Shown here: piece after piece, positions 17,482-28,302 of the stretch
Numbering within the stretch: the stretch's first letter is position 1
How the letters are laid out: every line of letters begins with the position of its first letter
Source of the DNA: Microbacterium lacticum
Lineage (GTDB): Bacteria > Actinomycetota > Actinomycetes > Actinomycetales > Microbacteriaceae
Length of the DNA: 64,000 nucleotides
Reading direction: 5' to 3'
Assembly (NCBI RefSeq): GCF_006716815.1
Contig: NZ_VFPS01000001.1
Location: 620,001-684,000, forward strand
Notes under the pieces: model-generated
Database searches by the model: none
What the model saw: the letters and a program-made list of their open reading frames with translations, nothing else
What the model was told of the DNA's origin: nothing
Made by a program: the position numbers and the translations under genes

Positions 17482-18048
17482 GTGGCATCCGCTCTTCGCG
17501 TGCTCGGCATCGACCCGGGCCTCACCCGTTGCGGCGTCGGCGTCGTCGACGTCGCGCGCGACCGCTCGGCGACGCTCGTGCACGTCGGTGCCGTGCGATC
17601 GGGCAGCGAGCTGCCGATCGGCGAACGCCTGGCCGTGATCGCGGCGGGCCTTCGATCGGTGCTTGCCGCGCACCGCCCCGACGTCGTGGCCGTGGAGCGC
17701 GTGTTCGCGCAGCAGAACCGCGCCACGGTGATGGGCACCGCGCAGGCGAGCGGGGTCGCACTGCTGCTCGCCGCCGAGCACGGCCTGCCTGCGGCGACCC
17801 ACACGCCCTCCGAAGTGAAGGCCGCGATCACCGGCTACGGCTCGGCGGACAAGCTGCAGGTGCAGACGATGGTCGCGCGTGTGCTGCGCCTCGACGCGCT
17901 GCCGCAGCCGGCCGACGCCGCCGACGCCCTCGCCATCGCGCTCTGCCACGCGTGGCGTCGCGGCTCTGCGACGCCGGGCGCCTCGGGCGCGCTCACCCCC
18001 GCGCAGCGCGCGTGGGCCGACGCCGAGCGCGCGGCCGCCCGGCGATGA
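17482..18048 (+). CDS. ruvC: Holliday junction resolvase RuvC
   Basis: 188 residues; cuts four-way junctions moved by RuvAB. The catalytic acidic residues are in VLGIDPGLTRCGVG (Asp), VAVERVF (Glu) and QPADAADALAIALCHAW (Asp pair). The C-terminal tail is longer than in E. coli. GTG start, 6 bases after TAGCGT (17470-17475). Confidence 0.95.
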   Translation: MASALRVLGIDPGLTRCGVGVVDVARDRSATLVHVGAVRSGSELPIGERLAVIAAGLRSVLAAHRPDVVAVERVFAQQNRATVMGTAQASGVALLLAAEHGLPAATHTPSEVKAAITGYGSADKLQVQTMVARVLRLDALPQPADAADALAIALCHAWRRGSATPGASGALTPAQRAWADAERAAARR

Positions 18049-18150
18049 CCGTGGCGGTGGACGCGCTCTGATGCGGTCAGTCCTGCACCTCGAGACGCCC
18101 CGACGCGTGTCGCTCGAACAAACGTCCGAACCGGGTCGTAGGCTGACGGG

Positions 18151-18774
18151 ATGATCTCCTCGCTGCGCGGCTCGGTGCTGCATGTGGATGCCGAGTCGGC
18201 CATCGTCGAGGTGGGTGGCGTCGGGTTCGCCGTCGCCGTGCCCGCCCCGCTGGCCCGCACGCTGCGGGTCGGCGACGAGGCGTTTCTGCACACGAACCTC
18301 GTCGTCCGCGACGACGCGCTCTCCCTGTTCGGCTTCGCTGAGCGCGGCGAGCTCGAGACGTTCGCGCTGCTGCTCAGCGTGTCTGGCGTCGGACCCAAAT
18401 CGGCCCTCGGGGTGCTGTCGGCGCTGTCGGTCGACCAGATCGCCGATGCGGTCGCGGCAGAGGACGACGCGCCGTTCCGGCGCGTGTCGGGCATCGGGCC
18501 GAAGACGGCCAAGCTCATCGTCGTCCAGTTGGCGGGAAAGCTGCACGCCGCACCGCGCGGCGGGGGCGATGCGGGCGGCGCCGCGCCCACCGCGATCGCG
18601 GCGCAGGTCGTCGCCGCGCTCGTCGCGCTCGGCTGGAGCGAGCGGGTCAGCACCGAGACGGTGCACGAGATCGTCGGCGGAGCCTCGGCGGCCGAGCGCG
18701 CCGCCGTGCCCGCTCTGCTGAAGCTCGCCCTCGCTCAGCTGGGCCCGAGCAGGACGGAGCGCACGGGTGTCTGA
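18151..18774 (+). CDS. ruvA: Holliday junction DNA helicase subunit RuvA
   Basis: 207 residues: OB-fold start [12 protein letters not shown], two HhH motifs ([32 protein letters not shown]), an Ala/Gly linker, and the C-terminal domain that touches RuvB. ATG is 6 bases after TAGGCT (18139-18144). It overlaps ruvB by 8 bases. Confidence 0.95.
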   Translation: MISSLRGSVLHVDAESAIVEVGGVGFAVAVPAPLARTLRVGDEAFLHTNLVVRDDALSLFGFAERGELETFALLLSVSGVGPKSALGVLSALSVDQIADAVAAEDDAPFRRVSGIGPKTAKLIVVQLAGKLHAAPRGGGDAGGAAPTAIAAQVVAALVALGWSERVSTETVHEIVGGASAAERAAVPALLKLALAQLGPSRTERTGV

Positions 18775-19867
18775 CGCATTCCCCGGGAACGCCGACCGCG
18801 ACGCCCCGCACGACCCCGCCGCTCCCGAGGACGAGTCGGAGCTCGCCGTCGAGGGGGCGCTCCGCCCGGGCTCGCTCGCCGAGTTCGTCGGTCAGCAGAA
18901 GGTGCGCGGGCAGCTGCAGCTGCTGCTCGACGCCGCCCGCATCCAGCAGCGCCCGCCCGACCACATCCTGCTGTCGGGACCTCCCGGCCTCGGCAAGACG
19001 ACCCTCGCGATGATCGTCGCCTATGAGAGCGGCCGCCCGCTGCGGCTCTCGTCGGGGCCCGCGATCCAGCACGCCGGCGACCTCGCGGCGCTCCTGTCGA
19101 GCCTCGTGCCCGGCGAGGTGCTGTTCATCGACGAGATCCACCGCATGGCGCGCTCCGCCGAGGAGATGCTGTACCTCGCGATGGAGGACTTCCGCATCGA
19201 CATCATGGTCGGAAAGGGCGCGGGCGCGACGAGCATCCCGCTCGATCTGGCGCCGTTCACCCTGGTGGGCGCGACGACGCGGTCGGGGCTGCTGCCCAAC
19301 CCGCTCCGCGACCGCTTCGGCTTCACCGCGCACCTCGAGTATTACGAGCCCGACGAGCTCGAACGGGTGATCGCCCGCTCGGCGAACATGCTGGGCGTCG
19401 AGGTGCCGCCCGCCGCGCGTGACGAGATCGCCCGACGCTCGCGGGGCACACCCCGCATCGCGAACCGCCTGCTCCGGCGCGTGCGCGACTACGTCATCGT
19501 GCACGGCGATCAGTCGACGACCTCATCGACCTCGACGCGCGGAGCGGCAGGGGGTAGGGCGGCGACCGAGAGCGACGTGCACGCGGCCCTCGACCTCTAC
19601 GACGTCGACGCGATCGGCCTCGACCGGCTCGACCGCGCCGTGCTCGACGCCGTGGTGCGCCGGTTCCGCGGCGGCCCGGTCGGCCTGTCGACCCTCGCCG
19701 TCACGGTCGGCGAGGAGGCGGAGACGATCGAGTCGGTGGTCGAGCCCTACCTCGTGCGCATCGGATTCCTCGGCCGCACCCCGCGCGGGCGCATCGCGAC
19801 GCCCGAGGCCTACGCGCACCTGCGCGTGCCACAGCCGGGCGAGGCCGCGATCTTCGATGACCTATAG
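18767..19867 (+). CDS. ruvB: Holliday junction DNA helicase subunit RuvB
   Basis: 366 residues; AAA+ motor with [14 protein letters not shown] (Walker A), [11 protein letters not shown] (Walker B), [15 protein letters not shown] (sensor/Arg finger) and the C-terminal winged helix ([14 protein letters not shown]). Unusual is a Ser/Thr/Gly-rich stretch of about 15 residues ([16 protein letters not shown], near residue 250) between the small domain and the winged helix. The last 17 coding bases are repeated directly after the stop. Confidence 0.95.
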   Translation: MSDAFPGNADRDAPHDPAAPEDESELAVEGALRPGSLAEFVGQQKVRGQLQLLLDAARIQQRPPDHILLSGPPGLGKTTLAMIVAYESGRPLRLSSGPAIQHAGDLAALLSSLVPGEVLFIDEIHRMARSAEEMLYLAMEDFRIDIMVGKGAGATSIPLDLAPFTLVGATTRSGLLPNPLRDRFGFTAHLEYYEPDELERVIARSANMLGVEVPPAARDEIARRSRGTPRIANRLLRRVRDYVIVHGDQSTTSSTSTRGAAGGRAATESDVHAALDLYDVDAIGLDRLDRAVLDAVVRRFRGGPVGLSTLAVTVGEEAETIESVVEPYLVRIGFLGRTPRGRIATPEAYAHLRVPQPGEAAIFDDL

Positions 19868-19886
19868 ATCTTCGATGACCTATAAT
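19850..19886 (+). promoter_or_regulatory. 18-bp tandem duplication carrying a TATAAT -10 for yajC
   Basis: ATCTTCGATGACCTATA occurs at 19850-19866 (end of ruvB, stop TAG) and again at 19868-19884. In the second copy the next bases make TATAAT (19881-19886), a consensus -10 about 60 bases upstream of yajC. Confidence 0.65.
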
Positions 19887-19946
19887 CGCTGAAGGCTTCT
19901 GCCGCCCTCTTCGCGCCGATCGGCGCGCACTCGAAAGGTCGTTCCC

Positions 19947-20426
19947 ATGGATTGGATCCTGCTCGTCGCGATGGCGGCGCTGCTCGTCTTCATGTTCTGG
20001 AGCTCGCGCCGTCGCGCGGCCCGGATGAAGGCCGAGCAGGAGGCGAAGTCGCGGGCGATGCTGCCCGGCGTCAAGGTGCTCCTCCAGGGCGGCCTGTACG
20101 GCACGCTCGTCGAGTACGACGGTGAGGACCTCTCCAAGTCGGCGCGTGTCGAGCTGGCCCCCGGCATGGAGGTCGAGGTGCACAGCCAGGCCATCCTCCG
20201 CGTGGTCGACGAGACCGAGGAGACCGTCAGCGAGGACGAGTACCTGCAGGCGGAGTCCGACCAGGCCGAGTACGCGGCCGATGTCGCCGACGGCGGTCTG
20301 TCGTCGCTGAGCGACGACCAGGAGCGCGAGCGCGCGAAGGCCGCGGATGCCTCGGCATCCACCGACGCGGCGGCGAGCGACCTCACCGCCTCCGACGTCG
20401 ACCCTCGCGACAAGCCCCAGTCCTGA
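19947..20426 (+). CDS. yajC: Sec translocon accessory protein YajC
   Basis: 159 residues: one N-terminal membrane helix (DWILLVAMAALLVFMFW), then SSRRRAARMKAEQEAKSRAMLPGVKVLLQGGLYGTLVEYD, the usual cytoplasmic YajC segment, and a long acidic Ala/Asp/Ser tail. It associates with SecDF, which follow immediately. Confidence 0.93.
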   Translation: MDWILLVAMAALLVFMFWSSRRRAARMKAEQEAKSRAMLPGVKVLLQGGLYGTLVEYDGEDLSKSARVELAPGMEVEVHSQAILRVVDETEETVSEDEYLQAESDQAEYAADVADGGLSSLSDDQERERAKAADASASTDAAASDLTASDVDPRDKPQS

Positions 20427-20471
20427 CGCGCGCCGCCGCGGCGGCGTCCCCCGAAGAAAGCTGAGCCTTTC

Positions 20472-22202
20472 GTGGCCACTCCCACCCCTGTGCGTCACGC
20501 GTGGCGCGCACTGACTGCGCTGCTCGCGATCGTGGTCGTGCTGTTCGGCATCAACGCGATCGGCGTGTACGTCGTCGGCAAGAGCTCGTGGCTGCCGTCC
20601 CTCGCCCTCGACCTGCAGGGCGGCACGCAGATCATCCTCGAGGCGAAGACGCCCGACGGCTCGAACCCGACGTCGGAGCAGATGGATCAGGCCGCGTCGA
20701 TCATCCGGCAGCGCGTGGATGCCTCGGGTGTCGGCGAGACCGACATCACGACGCAGGCGGGCAACCAGATCGTCGTGCAGATCCCCGGCCAGGCCGACGA
20801 CGAGACCCGCGACCGCATCACCGCCTCGGCGCAGATGCAGCTGCGCGCCGTGCTCTACACGACCGCCGCGAGCACGTCGTACGTGGGCGAGGACGGCAAC
20901 CAGACGCCGTACCCCACCCCCGACCCGGGACTCGCGTCGACCCCGACGGCGTCGCCGACCAACGGCAGCGACCTCAACTGGGTGACGCCGGCCCTGCAGG
21001 CCCGCTTCCTCGCGTACGACTGCGCCGACGAGGCGAACGACCCGGGCAACGAGCCCAAGGACCAGCCGCTCATCGCCTGCAACCCCGCAGGAACCGAGAA
21101 ATACATCCTCGGCCCGGTGGAGCTCGACGGATCGTCGATCACCGACGCCACGGCGGGCATGGACACGCAGAACGGCCAGTGGGTCGTCAACGTGGTGTTC
21201 GACGCGGACGGCGCGAAGACCTTCGGCGAGGTCAGTCAGCGCCTGTACGCCTACACGCAGGCCGGCACCACGCCGCAGAACCAGTTCGCGTTCGTGCTCG
21301 ACGGCAGCGTGATCTCCGCCCCGTCGATGAACGGCGTGATCCTCGACGGCAAGCCGCAGATCAGCGGGTCGTTCGACCAGGACAGCGCGAAGGTGCTCGC
21401 CGATCAGCTGAAGTACGGCGCGCTGCCGCTCAGCTTCGAGGTGCAGAGCTCGAACTCGATCTCGGCGACCCTCGGCTCGCAGCAGCTGCAGATCGGTCTC
21501 ATCGCCGGCCTCATCGGTCTGGCGCTCGTCGCCCTCTACTCGCTGATCGTCTATCGCGCGCTCGGCTTCGTGATCATCGCGTCGCTCGCGGTGATGGGCG
21601 TGCTGACCTACATCACGCTGTGCATCCTGGCCTGGCGCATGGGCTTCCGCCTGTCGCTGGCCGGCGTCGCGGGCCTCATCGTCACGATCGGCTTCACGGC
21701 CGACTCGTTCATCGTCTACTTCGAACGCATCCGAGACGAGCTGCGCGACGGCAAGTCGATCACGGCAGCGGTCGAGGACGGCTGGGGTCGGGCCAAGCGC
21801 ACGATCTACATCTCGAAGTCGATCAACATCCTCGCCGCCGTGGTGCTCTACATCCTCGCGGATGCCACGGTGAAGGGCTTCGCGTTCACGCTCGGCCTCA
21901 CGACGGTGATCGACATTCTCATCTTCATCCTGTTTACCCACCCGGTGATGCAGCTGCTCGCGCGCACTCGCTTCTTCGGCGGCGGTCACCCGCTCTCGGG
22001 GCTCGACCCGGAGGCGCTCGGCGCGGTGTACCGCGGTCGCGCGCAGTTCCGTCAGCCGGTCGCGGCGTGCGTCGGAACCGGCGGCGCGGCACGGCGTGCG
22101 GGGCGCTCGCGCGGCGAGGCCGAGCGGCGCCAGACCATCGCGGAACGCAAGCAGGCGGAGCTCGCCGCCAGCAGTCGCAAGGCGACGGAGGGGGACGACT
22201 GA
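20472..22202 (+). CDS. secD: Protein translocase subunit SecD
   Basis: 576 residues. One N-terminal helix, DLQGGTQIILEAK (the D1 motif), a large extracytoplasmic domain with a Thr/Pro insert near residue 155, then a five-helix RND-type bundle with GLAGVAGLIVTIGFTADSFIVYFERIRDELR-like D4/D5 motifs (here LAGVAGLIVTIGFTADSFI). Uses the proton gradient to help complete export. The C-terminus is extended by a basic tail. GTG start at 20472; stop overlaps secF. Confidence 0.95.
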   Translation: MATPTPVRHAWRALTALLAIVVVLFGINAIGVYVVGKSSWLPSLALDLQGGTQIILEAKTPDGSNPTSEQMDQAASIIRQRVDASGVGETDITTQAGNQIVVQIPGQADDETRDRITASAQMQLRAVLYTTAASTSYVGEDGNQTPYPTPDPGLASTPTASPTNGSDLNWVTPALQARFLAYDCADEANDPGNEPKDQPLIACNPAGTEKYILGPVELDGSSITDATAGMDTQNGQWVVNVVFDADGAKTFGEVSQRLYAYTQAGTTPQNQFAFVLDGSVISAPSMNGVILDGKPQISGSFDQDSAKVLADQLKYGALPLSFEVQSSNSISATLGSQQLQIGLIAGLIGLALVALYSLIVYRALGFVIIASLAVMGVLTYITLCILAWRMGFRLSLAGVAGLIVTIGFTADSFIVYFERIRDELRDGKSITAAVEDGWGRAKRTIYISKSINILAAVVLYILADATVKGFAFTLGLTTVIDILIFILFTHPVMQLLARTRFFGGGHPLSGLDPEALGAVYRGRAQFRQPVAACVGTGGAARRAGRSRGEAERRQTIAERKQAELAASSRKATEGDD

Positions 22203-23200
22203 TGCGCTCCATGAACGAGCTCGGCAACGACCTCTACACCGGCAAGACCTCCTTCCCGTTCGTCGGGCGACGGAAGCTCTGGTTCATCATCGCCGCGGTT
22301 CTCGTGATCGGTGCGGCCCTCGTGCCGCTCATCCGCCCCGTGCAGTTCTCGATCGAGTTCACCGGCGGATCGCAGTTCACCGTCAGCGGCCTGTCGAGCC
22401 CCGATCAGACCGTCGCCACCGACGCGGTGCGCGAGGTCGTTCCCGGCGCGAACACGAAGGTCACGACGATTGGCACGACCGAGGGCGAGCAGTCGCTCCG
22501 CGTGCAGACCGACCAGATGACCGACGCCGAGACGCGGGCGGTCAGCGCGGCTCTCGCCGAGGCGTTTCAGGTGCCCGCCGACGAGGTCAGCTCGTCGTTC
22601 ATCGGCCCCAGCTGGGGGCAGGATGTCACGCGCCAGTCGCTCTGGGGCCTCGCGATCTTCCTCGCGCTCACCTTCGTGATCCTCGCGCTGTACTTCCGCA
22701 CCTGGAAGATGTCGGTCGCCGCCATCATCGGCCTGATCGACGTGCTCGTCATCACGATCGGGGTGTACGCGCTGTTCGGCTTCGAGATCTCGCCGGCGGC
22801 GGTGATCGGCTTCCTCACGATCCTGTCGTACTCGCTGTACGACACGACCGTCGTGTTCGACAAGATCCGGGAGAACACCCGCGCCGGCGAATCGTCGGGG
22901 CGCACCTTCGGCGAGTCGGTGAACCTCGCGGTGAACCAGACTCTCATCCGCTCGATCAACACAACGGTGGTCGCCGCGATCCCGACCGGAGCGATCCTGT
23001 TCATCGGCGCCCTGTGGCTCGGTGCGCAGACCCTCACCGACATCTCGCTGTCGATCTTCGTCGGCACGATCGTCGCCGCGTACTCGACGCTGTTCGTCGC
23101 GGCACCGCTCTACTCGCTGCTGCGCGAGAACGAGCCGGCGATCAAGGAGCGCGACGCACGGGTGCTCGCCGCGCGCGAGCGCGCCGCCGTCGAGGTGTGA
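22202..23200 (+). CDS. secF: Protein translocase subunit SecF
   Basis: 332 residues; partner of SecD. N-terminal helix, SIEFTGGSQFTV, then the helical bundle with AAVIGFLTILSYSLYDTTVVFDKIRE, NQTLIRSINTTV and a charged C-terminus. Start ATG overlaps the secD stop (TGATG). Confidence 0.95.
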   Translation: MRSMNELGNDLYTGKTSFPFVGRRKLWFIIAAVLVIGAALVPLIRPVQFSIEFTGGSQFTVSGLSSPDQTVATDAVREVVPGANTKVTTIGTTEGEQSLRVQTDQMTDAETRAVSAALAEAFQVPADEVSSSFIGPSWGQDVTRQSLWGLAIFLALTFVILALYFRTWKMSVAAIIGLIDVLVITIGVYALFGFEISPAAVIGFLTILSYSLYDTTVVFDKIRENTRAGESSGRTFGESVNLAVNQTLIRSINTTVVAAIPTGAILFIGALWLGAQTLTDISLSIFVGTIVAAYSTLFVAAPLYSLLRENEPAIKERDARVLAARERAAVEV

Positions 23201-23256
23201 GCGGACCGACGTTCGCCCGGGCATAGGATTGTCGGATCGCAAGGGGAGGTGAGCGG

Positions 23257-25542
23257 ATGACCGAGACGGTGCCCGTGCCCGCTTCGGCCGCCCCGGGAAG
23301 CGCCCCCGCGCCGCAGGGCTCGTCGCTTCGCCGTCTCGTGCCGCGGATCTTCTCGCGCACGCCCTCGCGCAACGGCGTCGAGCAGCTCGTGCGGATCGTC
23401 CGCACACACCACCCCAAGGGCGACGTCGCGATCATCGAGCGCGCATATCAGACTGCTTCCCGCGCGCACGCGAGTCAGAAGCGCCAGAGCGGCGAGCCGT
23501 ACATCACCCACCCGCTCGCGGTCGCCCAGATCCTCGCCGACCTCGGGCTCGGTCCGCGCGCGATCGCCGCCGCGCTCCTGCACGACACGGTGGAGGACAC
23601 CGACTACAGCCTCGAGCAGCTGACCGCCGACTTCGGCGACGAGGTCGCGATGCTCGTCGACGGGGTGACCAAGCTCGACAAGGTCAAGTACGGCGACGCC
23701 GCGCAGGCCGAGACCGTGCGCAAGATGATCGTCGCGATGTCCAAGGACATCCGCGTGCTCCTCATCAAGCTCGCCGACCGGCTGCACAACGCGCGCACCT
23801 GGGGCTTCGTGCCGCCCGAGAAGGCCGCCAAGAAGGCGACCGAGACCCTGGAGATCTACGCTCCGCTGGCCAACCGCCTCGGCATCCAGGCGGTCAAGAG
23901 CGAGCTCGAAGACCTCTCCTTCGCGGTGCTGCACCCGAAGCTCTACGCCGAGATCGACAGCCTCGTCAAGCAGCGCACGCCCCAGCGCGAGGAGTACGTG
24001 CACACCGTCATCGACGCCGTCGAGTCGGACCTGCGCGACCTCCGCATCCGCGGACGGGTGATGGGACGGCCCAAGCAGCTGTACTCCGTGTACCAGAAGA
24101 TGGTCGTCCGCGGTCGCGAGTTCGACGACATCTACGACCTCATCGGCATCCGTGTGCTCGTGGCGACGGTGCGCGACTGCTACGCGGTGCTCGGCGCGAT
24201 CCACGCCCGCTGGACCCCCATCCCCGGGCGCTTCAAGGACTACATCGCGACGCCGAAATTCAACCTGTACCAGTCGCTGCACACGACGGTGATCGGCCCC
24301 GGCGGCCGCACGGTCGAGATCCAGATCCGCACGAACGAGATGCACCAGCAGGCCGAGTACGGTGTGGCCGCGCACTGGAAGTACAAGGAGCGGATGGCGG
24401 GGAAGACCCCCGACACCAAGTCGGTCGACGCCGACATGGCCTGGCTCGCGCACATCTCCGACTGGCAGGCGGAGACCGCCGACCCGGGCGAGTTCCTCGA
24501 CTCGCTGCGCTTCGAGATCGGGGCGAAGGAGCTCTACGTCTTCACGCCGAAGGGGCGCGTGATCGGCCTTCCCGCCGGCGGCACCCCCGTCGACTTCGCC
24601 TACGCCGTGCATACCGAGGTCGGCCACCGCACGATGGGCGCGAAGGTCAACGGCCGCCTCGTGCCGCTCGACACGCCGCTGAACTCCGGCGACGTCGTCG
24701 AGGTCTTCACCTCGAAGAACCCCGACGCCGGCCCGAGCCAGGACTGGCTCTCGTTCGTGAAGTCGACCCGCGCGCGCAGCAAGATCCGCGGCTGGTTCAC
24801 GAAGGAGCGGCGCGAAGAAGCGGTCGAGCAGGGCAAGGAGGCCATCGCGCGCGCGATGCGGCGGCAGAACCTGCCGCTGCAGCGCCTGATGAACCAGGAC
24901 TCGTTCACCGACGTCGCCCACCAGCTGCGCTACGAGGACGTCACCGCGCTGTACGCCGCGGTCGGCGAGGGGCACGTCTCCACGCAGTCGGTCATCGAGA
25001 AGGTGACGGCGCTCGTCAGCTCGCAGGAGGACACCTCCACCGGTCCGATCGAGATCCCGCACGTCGGGCGCTCGAAGGCGCCGCGCGGGGGAGACTCCGG
25101 CGTGCTCGTGCGCGGGGCGCCCGACATCCTCGTCAAGCTCGCGAAGTGCTGCACGCCGGTGCCGGGTGACGAGATCGTCGGCTTCGTCACGCGGGGGAGC
25201 GGCGTGTCGGTGCACCGCGCCGACTGCACGAACGTGCGCTCGCTGATGGATGACCCGGACCGGATGATCGACGTGTCGTGGGCGCCCACGACCAAGAGCG
25301 TCTTCCTCGTGCACATCCAGGTGGAGGCGCTCGACCGCTCGGGCCTGCTGAGCGACATCACGCGGGTGCTGAGCGAGCACCACGTCAACATCCTCTCCGC
25401 CTCGGTGCAGACCAACGACGACCGCCTGGCGCTCAGTCGCTACGTCTTCGAGATGGGCGACATCGTGCACCTCGACCGGGTGCTGAACGCGGTGCGCCGC
25501 ATCGACGGGGTCTACGACGTCTACCGCGTCACGTCGTCCTGA
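23257..25542 (+). CDS. relA: Bifunctional (p)ppGpp synthetase/hydrolase (RSH)
   Basis: 761 residues. HD hydrolase domain with [14 protein letters not shown] intact; synthetase domain with [16 protein letters not shown] and [22 protein letters not shown], where RFKD is the motif of bifunctional enzymes; TGS ([16 protein letters not shown]); a Cys-containing domain ([18 protein letters not shown]); C-terminal ACT. It makes and degrades the stringent-response alarmone. AGGGGAGGTGA is a strong ribosome site. Its 3' end overlaps the convergent next gene by 14 bases. Confidence 0.95.
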   Translation: MTETVPVPASAAPGSAPAPQGSSLRRLVPRIFSRTPSRNGVEQLVRIVRTHHPKGDVAIIERAYQTASRAHASQKRQSGEPYITHPLAVAQILADLGLGPRAIAAALLHDTVEDTDYSLEQLTADFGDEVAMLVDGVTKLDKVKYGDAAQAETVRKMIVAMSKDIRVLLIKLADRLHNARTWGFVPPEKAAKKATETLEIYAPLANRLGIQAVKSELEDLSFAVLHPKLYAEIDSLVKQRTPQREEYVHTVIDAVESDLRDLRIRGRVMGRPKQLYSVYQKMVVRGREFDDIYDLIGIRVLVATVRDCYAVLGAIHARWTPIPGRFKDYIATPKFNLYQSLHTTVIGPGGRTVEIQIRTNEMHQQAEYGVAAHWKYKERMAGKTPDTKSVDADMAWLAHISDWQAETADPGEFLDSLRFEIGAKELYVFTPKGRVIGLPAGGTPVDFAYAVHTEVGHRTMGAKVNGRLVPLDTPLNSGDVVEVFTSKNPDAGPSQDWLSFVKSTRARSKIRGWFTKERREEAVEQGKEAIARAMRRQNLPLQRLMNQDSFTDVAHQLRYEDVTALYAAVGEGHVSTQSVIEKVTALVSSQEDTSTGPIEIPHVGRSKAPRGGDSGVLVRGAPDILVKLAKCCTPVPGDEIVGFVTRGSGVSVHRADCTNVRSLMDDPDRMIDVSWAPTTKSVFLVHIQVEALDRSGLLSDITRVLSEHHVNILSASVQTNDDRLALSRYVFEMGDIVHLDRVLNAVRRIDGVYDVYRVTSS

Positions 25543-26110
25543 CCGTCTCGGAGGCCGCGGGAGTCACCGCGTCCGCACGCTCGCGCAGCATCGCCAGCGC
25601 GGCGCGCTTGAAGTGCACGGCGCCCGCGCGTTCGAGCACCGCCACCGCCTCGGCGGCGAGCTCGGGGCGCCAGCGCAGCAGCGCGTCGACGTGGGCGCCC
25701 GAGACCTCGCCGCTGTGCTGAGCGCGGGCGAGGTCGGCGAGGGTCTGGGCGGGCGTGGTCACCCAGATGCCGCCGACCCGTTCGTCGACCCCGGGCGGGA
25801 GCGGATGGTCGTGGTACACCAGCCGCGCGTCGAGCAGCTGGTGCGGTCGCACGGCGGACCGGCGCTGCACGGCGTGCCGGGTCGGGGCATCCATCACCGC
25901 GCCGTGCACCCACGCCGCGCTCGCGCGCACGACGGTGAGGAACGGCGGGATGAGCCGGCGCAGCGACGCGGCACGCAGCTCGCGGGTCTCCACGGCGTCG
26001 GCGGGCATGTACGCCTCGCCGACTTCGACGAGGTCGCCGTCGAGGCGCGCGCCGGTCAGCTCCGCACGCGACAGGGGGTCATCGGCGAAATACAGGAACG
26101 GCCAAGACAT
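25529..26110 (-). CDS. AbiEi-antitoxin-like protein of unknown function
   Basis: 193 residues. The order of features (short N-terminus, [49 protein letters not shown], helical tail) recalls the type IV antitoxin AbiEi C-terminal family that is common as orphans in Microbacteriaceae. No toxin partner is seen beside it. CACACT lies 7 bases before the ATG on the minus strand. Confidence 0.6.
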   Translation of the reverse strand: MSWPFLYFADDPLSRAELTGARLDGDLVEVGEAYMPADAVETRELRAASLRRLIPPFLTVVRASAAWVHGAVMDAPTRHAVQRRSAVRPHQLLDARLVYHDHPLPPGVDERVGGIWVTTPAQTLADLARAQHSGEVSGAHVDALLRWRPELAAEAVAVLERAGAVHFKRAALAMLRERADAVTPAASETVRTT

Positions 26111-26185
26111 GTCTGGCAGTGTGCCACCGCGGGCGCGCCCAGAGGGTCTCGGCGATGGATCTGTGGAGGAACGCGCGCCGAGCGC

Positions 26186-27757
26186 TCAGCCGCCGAGCGC
26201 CTTCAGCCAGCTCTTGCGGGCCTCGAGCGCCTCGGTCGCCTTCGCGATGGCGGCGGCGTTCTTCGACGCCTTCGCCTTCTCGAGATCGGCCTCGAGCCCC
26301 GAGATCGCATCGCGCAGCTGCTGCGTCATATCGTTCTGACGCGCCGTGGTCTCCGGGTTGTTGTTCTTCCACGCGGCGTCTTCGCGCGCCTTCAGCGCCT
26401 GCTCGATCTTGCGCAGGTCGTCGTCGAGCGCACGCTCGGCCTCGCGCGGGTAGACGCGGCCGATCTCGTCCCACTTCCGCTGGATGCCGGTGAGGATCGT
26501 GCGGGCCTTCGCGTTGTCCTTCTCGGCGCGGACGGCGGCCGCCTCGTCGAGGAGCGCCCGCTTGGCCTCGATCTTCTCCTTCGACGCCTCGGCGTCGGCG
26601 AGCTCGCGCCCGGCGCGGGCGGCGTAGAGCGCGTCGCCGGCCGCCTTGAAGCGCGCCCAGAGTGCGTCGTCGGCCTTCTTGCCGGCGCGGCCCGAGAGCT
26701 TCCACTCGTCGAGCAGGGTGCGGTAGGCGCCGATGCCGTCCTCGCCGCGGCTGGCGAGCGCCTCGGCGCGCTCGACGAGACGCGCCTTCGAGTCGCGCGC
26801 CGACTTGTGCTGCTCGTCGAGGCCGGCGTAGAACTCGCGGCGGTGCTTGTCGAGCGTCGCCCGCGCGTCGCGGAAACGCTTCCAGAGCTGCTGGCCGGTC
26901 GCCTTCGGCAGGCGCGGGCCGGATGCCTGGTGGGCCTGCCACTGCTCGAACAGGGCCGTCACCTCGGCGCTCGTCTGCTTCCACTGGATCGACTTCGGGT
27001 CGCGCGCGGCGATCGCCTCGATGCGCTCGACGAGCGCGGTGCGCTCGGCGATGGCGGCGTCGACGGCGGCGCGCTGCGCCTGCGCCTCCTCGGCCGAGGC
27101 CTCCGAGAGCGCGGCATCCAGCGCGGCGAGCCGGGCTTCGAGTGCGGCGAGGTCGCCGACGGCGGCGGCACCGACGACGCGCTCGCGCACGGCGCGCGAG
27201 GTCGCACGGAGGTCCGACGCCGAGGCGCCGCCGGCACGGTGGCGGGTCTCCAGCAGGGTGACCTCGCCGGCGAGATCGGCGAACTTGCGCTCGAAGTAGG
27301 CGAGGGCCTCGTCAGGAGTGCCGTCGGGGTACTGGCCCACGACGCGCCATTCGGAGCCCTCGCGCACCGAGACTGTGCCCTCGTCGTCGACGCGGCCGAA
27401 GGGCTCCGCGCTGGCGGGCGTCTGCGGCGCGGGAGCGCGGCGTGCGGGCGGGCGGGGGACCGGAACGCGACCCGGGGTCGGGGCAGGTGCGGGCACCGGC
27501 GCGGGGGCGTGGCTCGGCGCGGCCTCGAGCTCGACGGCCTGCTCGACGACCTCGCCCTCGACGATCTCCTCGGCGACGACGTCGGGGGCCTCGGTCTCGC
27601 CCTCGACGACCTCGATGCGCACGATGTCGATCGCGGTCGAGGAGGTGTCGGTCGCCGCGGGCTGCGCCTCGTCGGCGGCGGAGTCGTCGGTGGACTCGCG
27701 TGCGACGGGCTCGGCGGCGGCCGCTTCGTCGTTCGCGGGAGCAGTGGCGTCAGTCAC
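26186..27757 (-). CDS. DUF349 domain protein
   Basis: 523 residues from a GTG with GAGG 8 bases upstream. The first ~110 residues are acidic and Ala/Pro-rich, then repeated helical DUF349 units follow (FARKVADL-type: LFEQWQA, LWKRFRDARATLDKHR, LLDEWKLSGRAGKKADDALW, KWDEIGRVYPREAERALDDDLR). Predicted long coiled coils and cytoplasmic. Function unknown in Actinobacteria. A TATAGG -10 on the minus strand is near 27860. Confidence 0.88.
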   Translation of the reverse strand: MTDATAPANDEAAAAEPVARESTDDSAADEAQPAATDTSSTAIDIVRIEVVEGETEAPDVVAEEIVEGEVVEQAVELEAAPSHAPAPVPAPAPTPGRVPVPRPPARRAPAPQTPASAEPFGRVDDEGTVSVREGSEWRVVGQYPDGTPDEALAYFERKFADLAGEVTLLETRHRAGGASASDLRATSRAVRERVVGAAAVGDLAALEARLAALDAALSEASAEEAQAQRAAVDAAIAERTALVERIEAIAARDPKSIQWKQTSAEVTALFEQWQAHQASGPRLPKATGQQLWKRFRDARATLDKHRREFYAGLDEQHKSARDSKARLVERAEALASRGEDGIGAYRTLLDEWKLSGRAGKKADDALWARFKAAGDALYAARAGRELADAEASKEKIEAKRALLDEAAAVRAEKDNAKARTILTGIQRKWDEIGRVYPREAERALDDDLRKIEQALKAREDAAWKNNNPETTARQNDMTQQLRDAISGLEADLEKAKASKNAAAIAKATEALEARKSWLKALGG

Positions 27758-27896
27758 AGGTAGCACCTCGTCGCGGATCGCGCCGCGTGGGGGTCGAGCG
27801 ACGGGCGGCGCAGCAGGTGCTCCGTCCGGTCGGCACGGGAGTTCGGTCGGCCAACAGCCTATACGTCGCGCGCCCCGCGCACCGCGGGGGCCGCGA

Positions 27897-28196
27897 TCAC
27901 GGCGTGGGTGTCGGCGTCGGAGTCGGCAGCTCCGTCGTGGTGGGTTCGGGCGCCGGCGTCGTCGACGACGTGGGCGACGGCGTGGGCGTGGGCTCGGGGG
28001 TGCCCGGGCCGACGGTGAAGTAGGCGACCTGTGCGGCGATGATCGCGACGAGAAGCACACCGCCCGCGACACCCGCGACGAGGTTGTCGCGGCGGCGGCG
28101 CGCGGTCAGGCTCTCGTGGAACTCCTGACGCGCACGGTACGCGCGGGCGCGCTCCCGCTCGTCGCGCGACTGCTTCTTGCCTGCACCGTTCGCCAC
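27897..28196 (-). CDS. Small membrane protein with Pro/Thr-rich tail
   Basis: 99 residues: a basic, charged N-terminus (KKQSRDERERARAYRARQEFH), one membrane helix (NLVAGVAGGVLLVAIIAAQVAYF) and a tail of PTPTP/TTTELP repeats that would lie outside the membrane. I do not recognise a family with confidence. Confidence 0.7.
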   Translation of the reverse strand: MANGAGKKQSRDERERARAYRARQEFHESLTARRRRDNLVAGVAGGVLLVAIIAAQVAYFTVGPGTPEPTPTPSPTSSTTPAPEPTTTELPTPTPTPTP

Positions 28197-28302
28197 GGAT
28201 TCCTCCTCGCAGCACCGGTCGTCGGAGCCGCATGAATCCTATCCCGGCGGGCCTCGGTCGCCCGTGCGGCCCGGTGTCGGCCCCCGCGGTTAGCCTGGAC
28301 GG

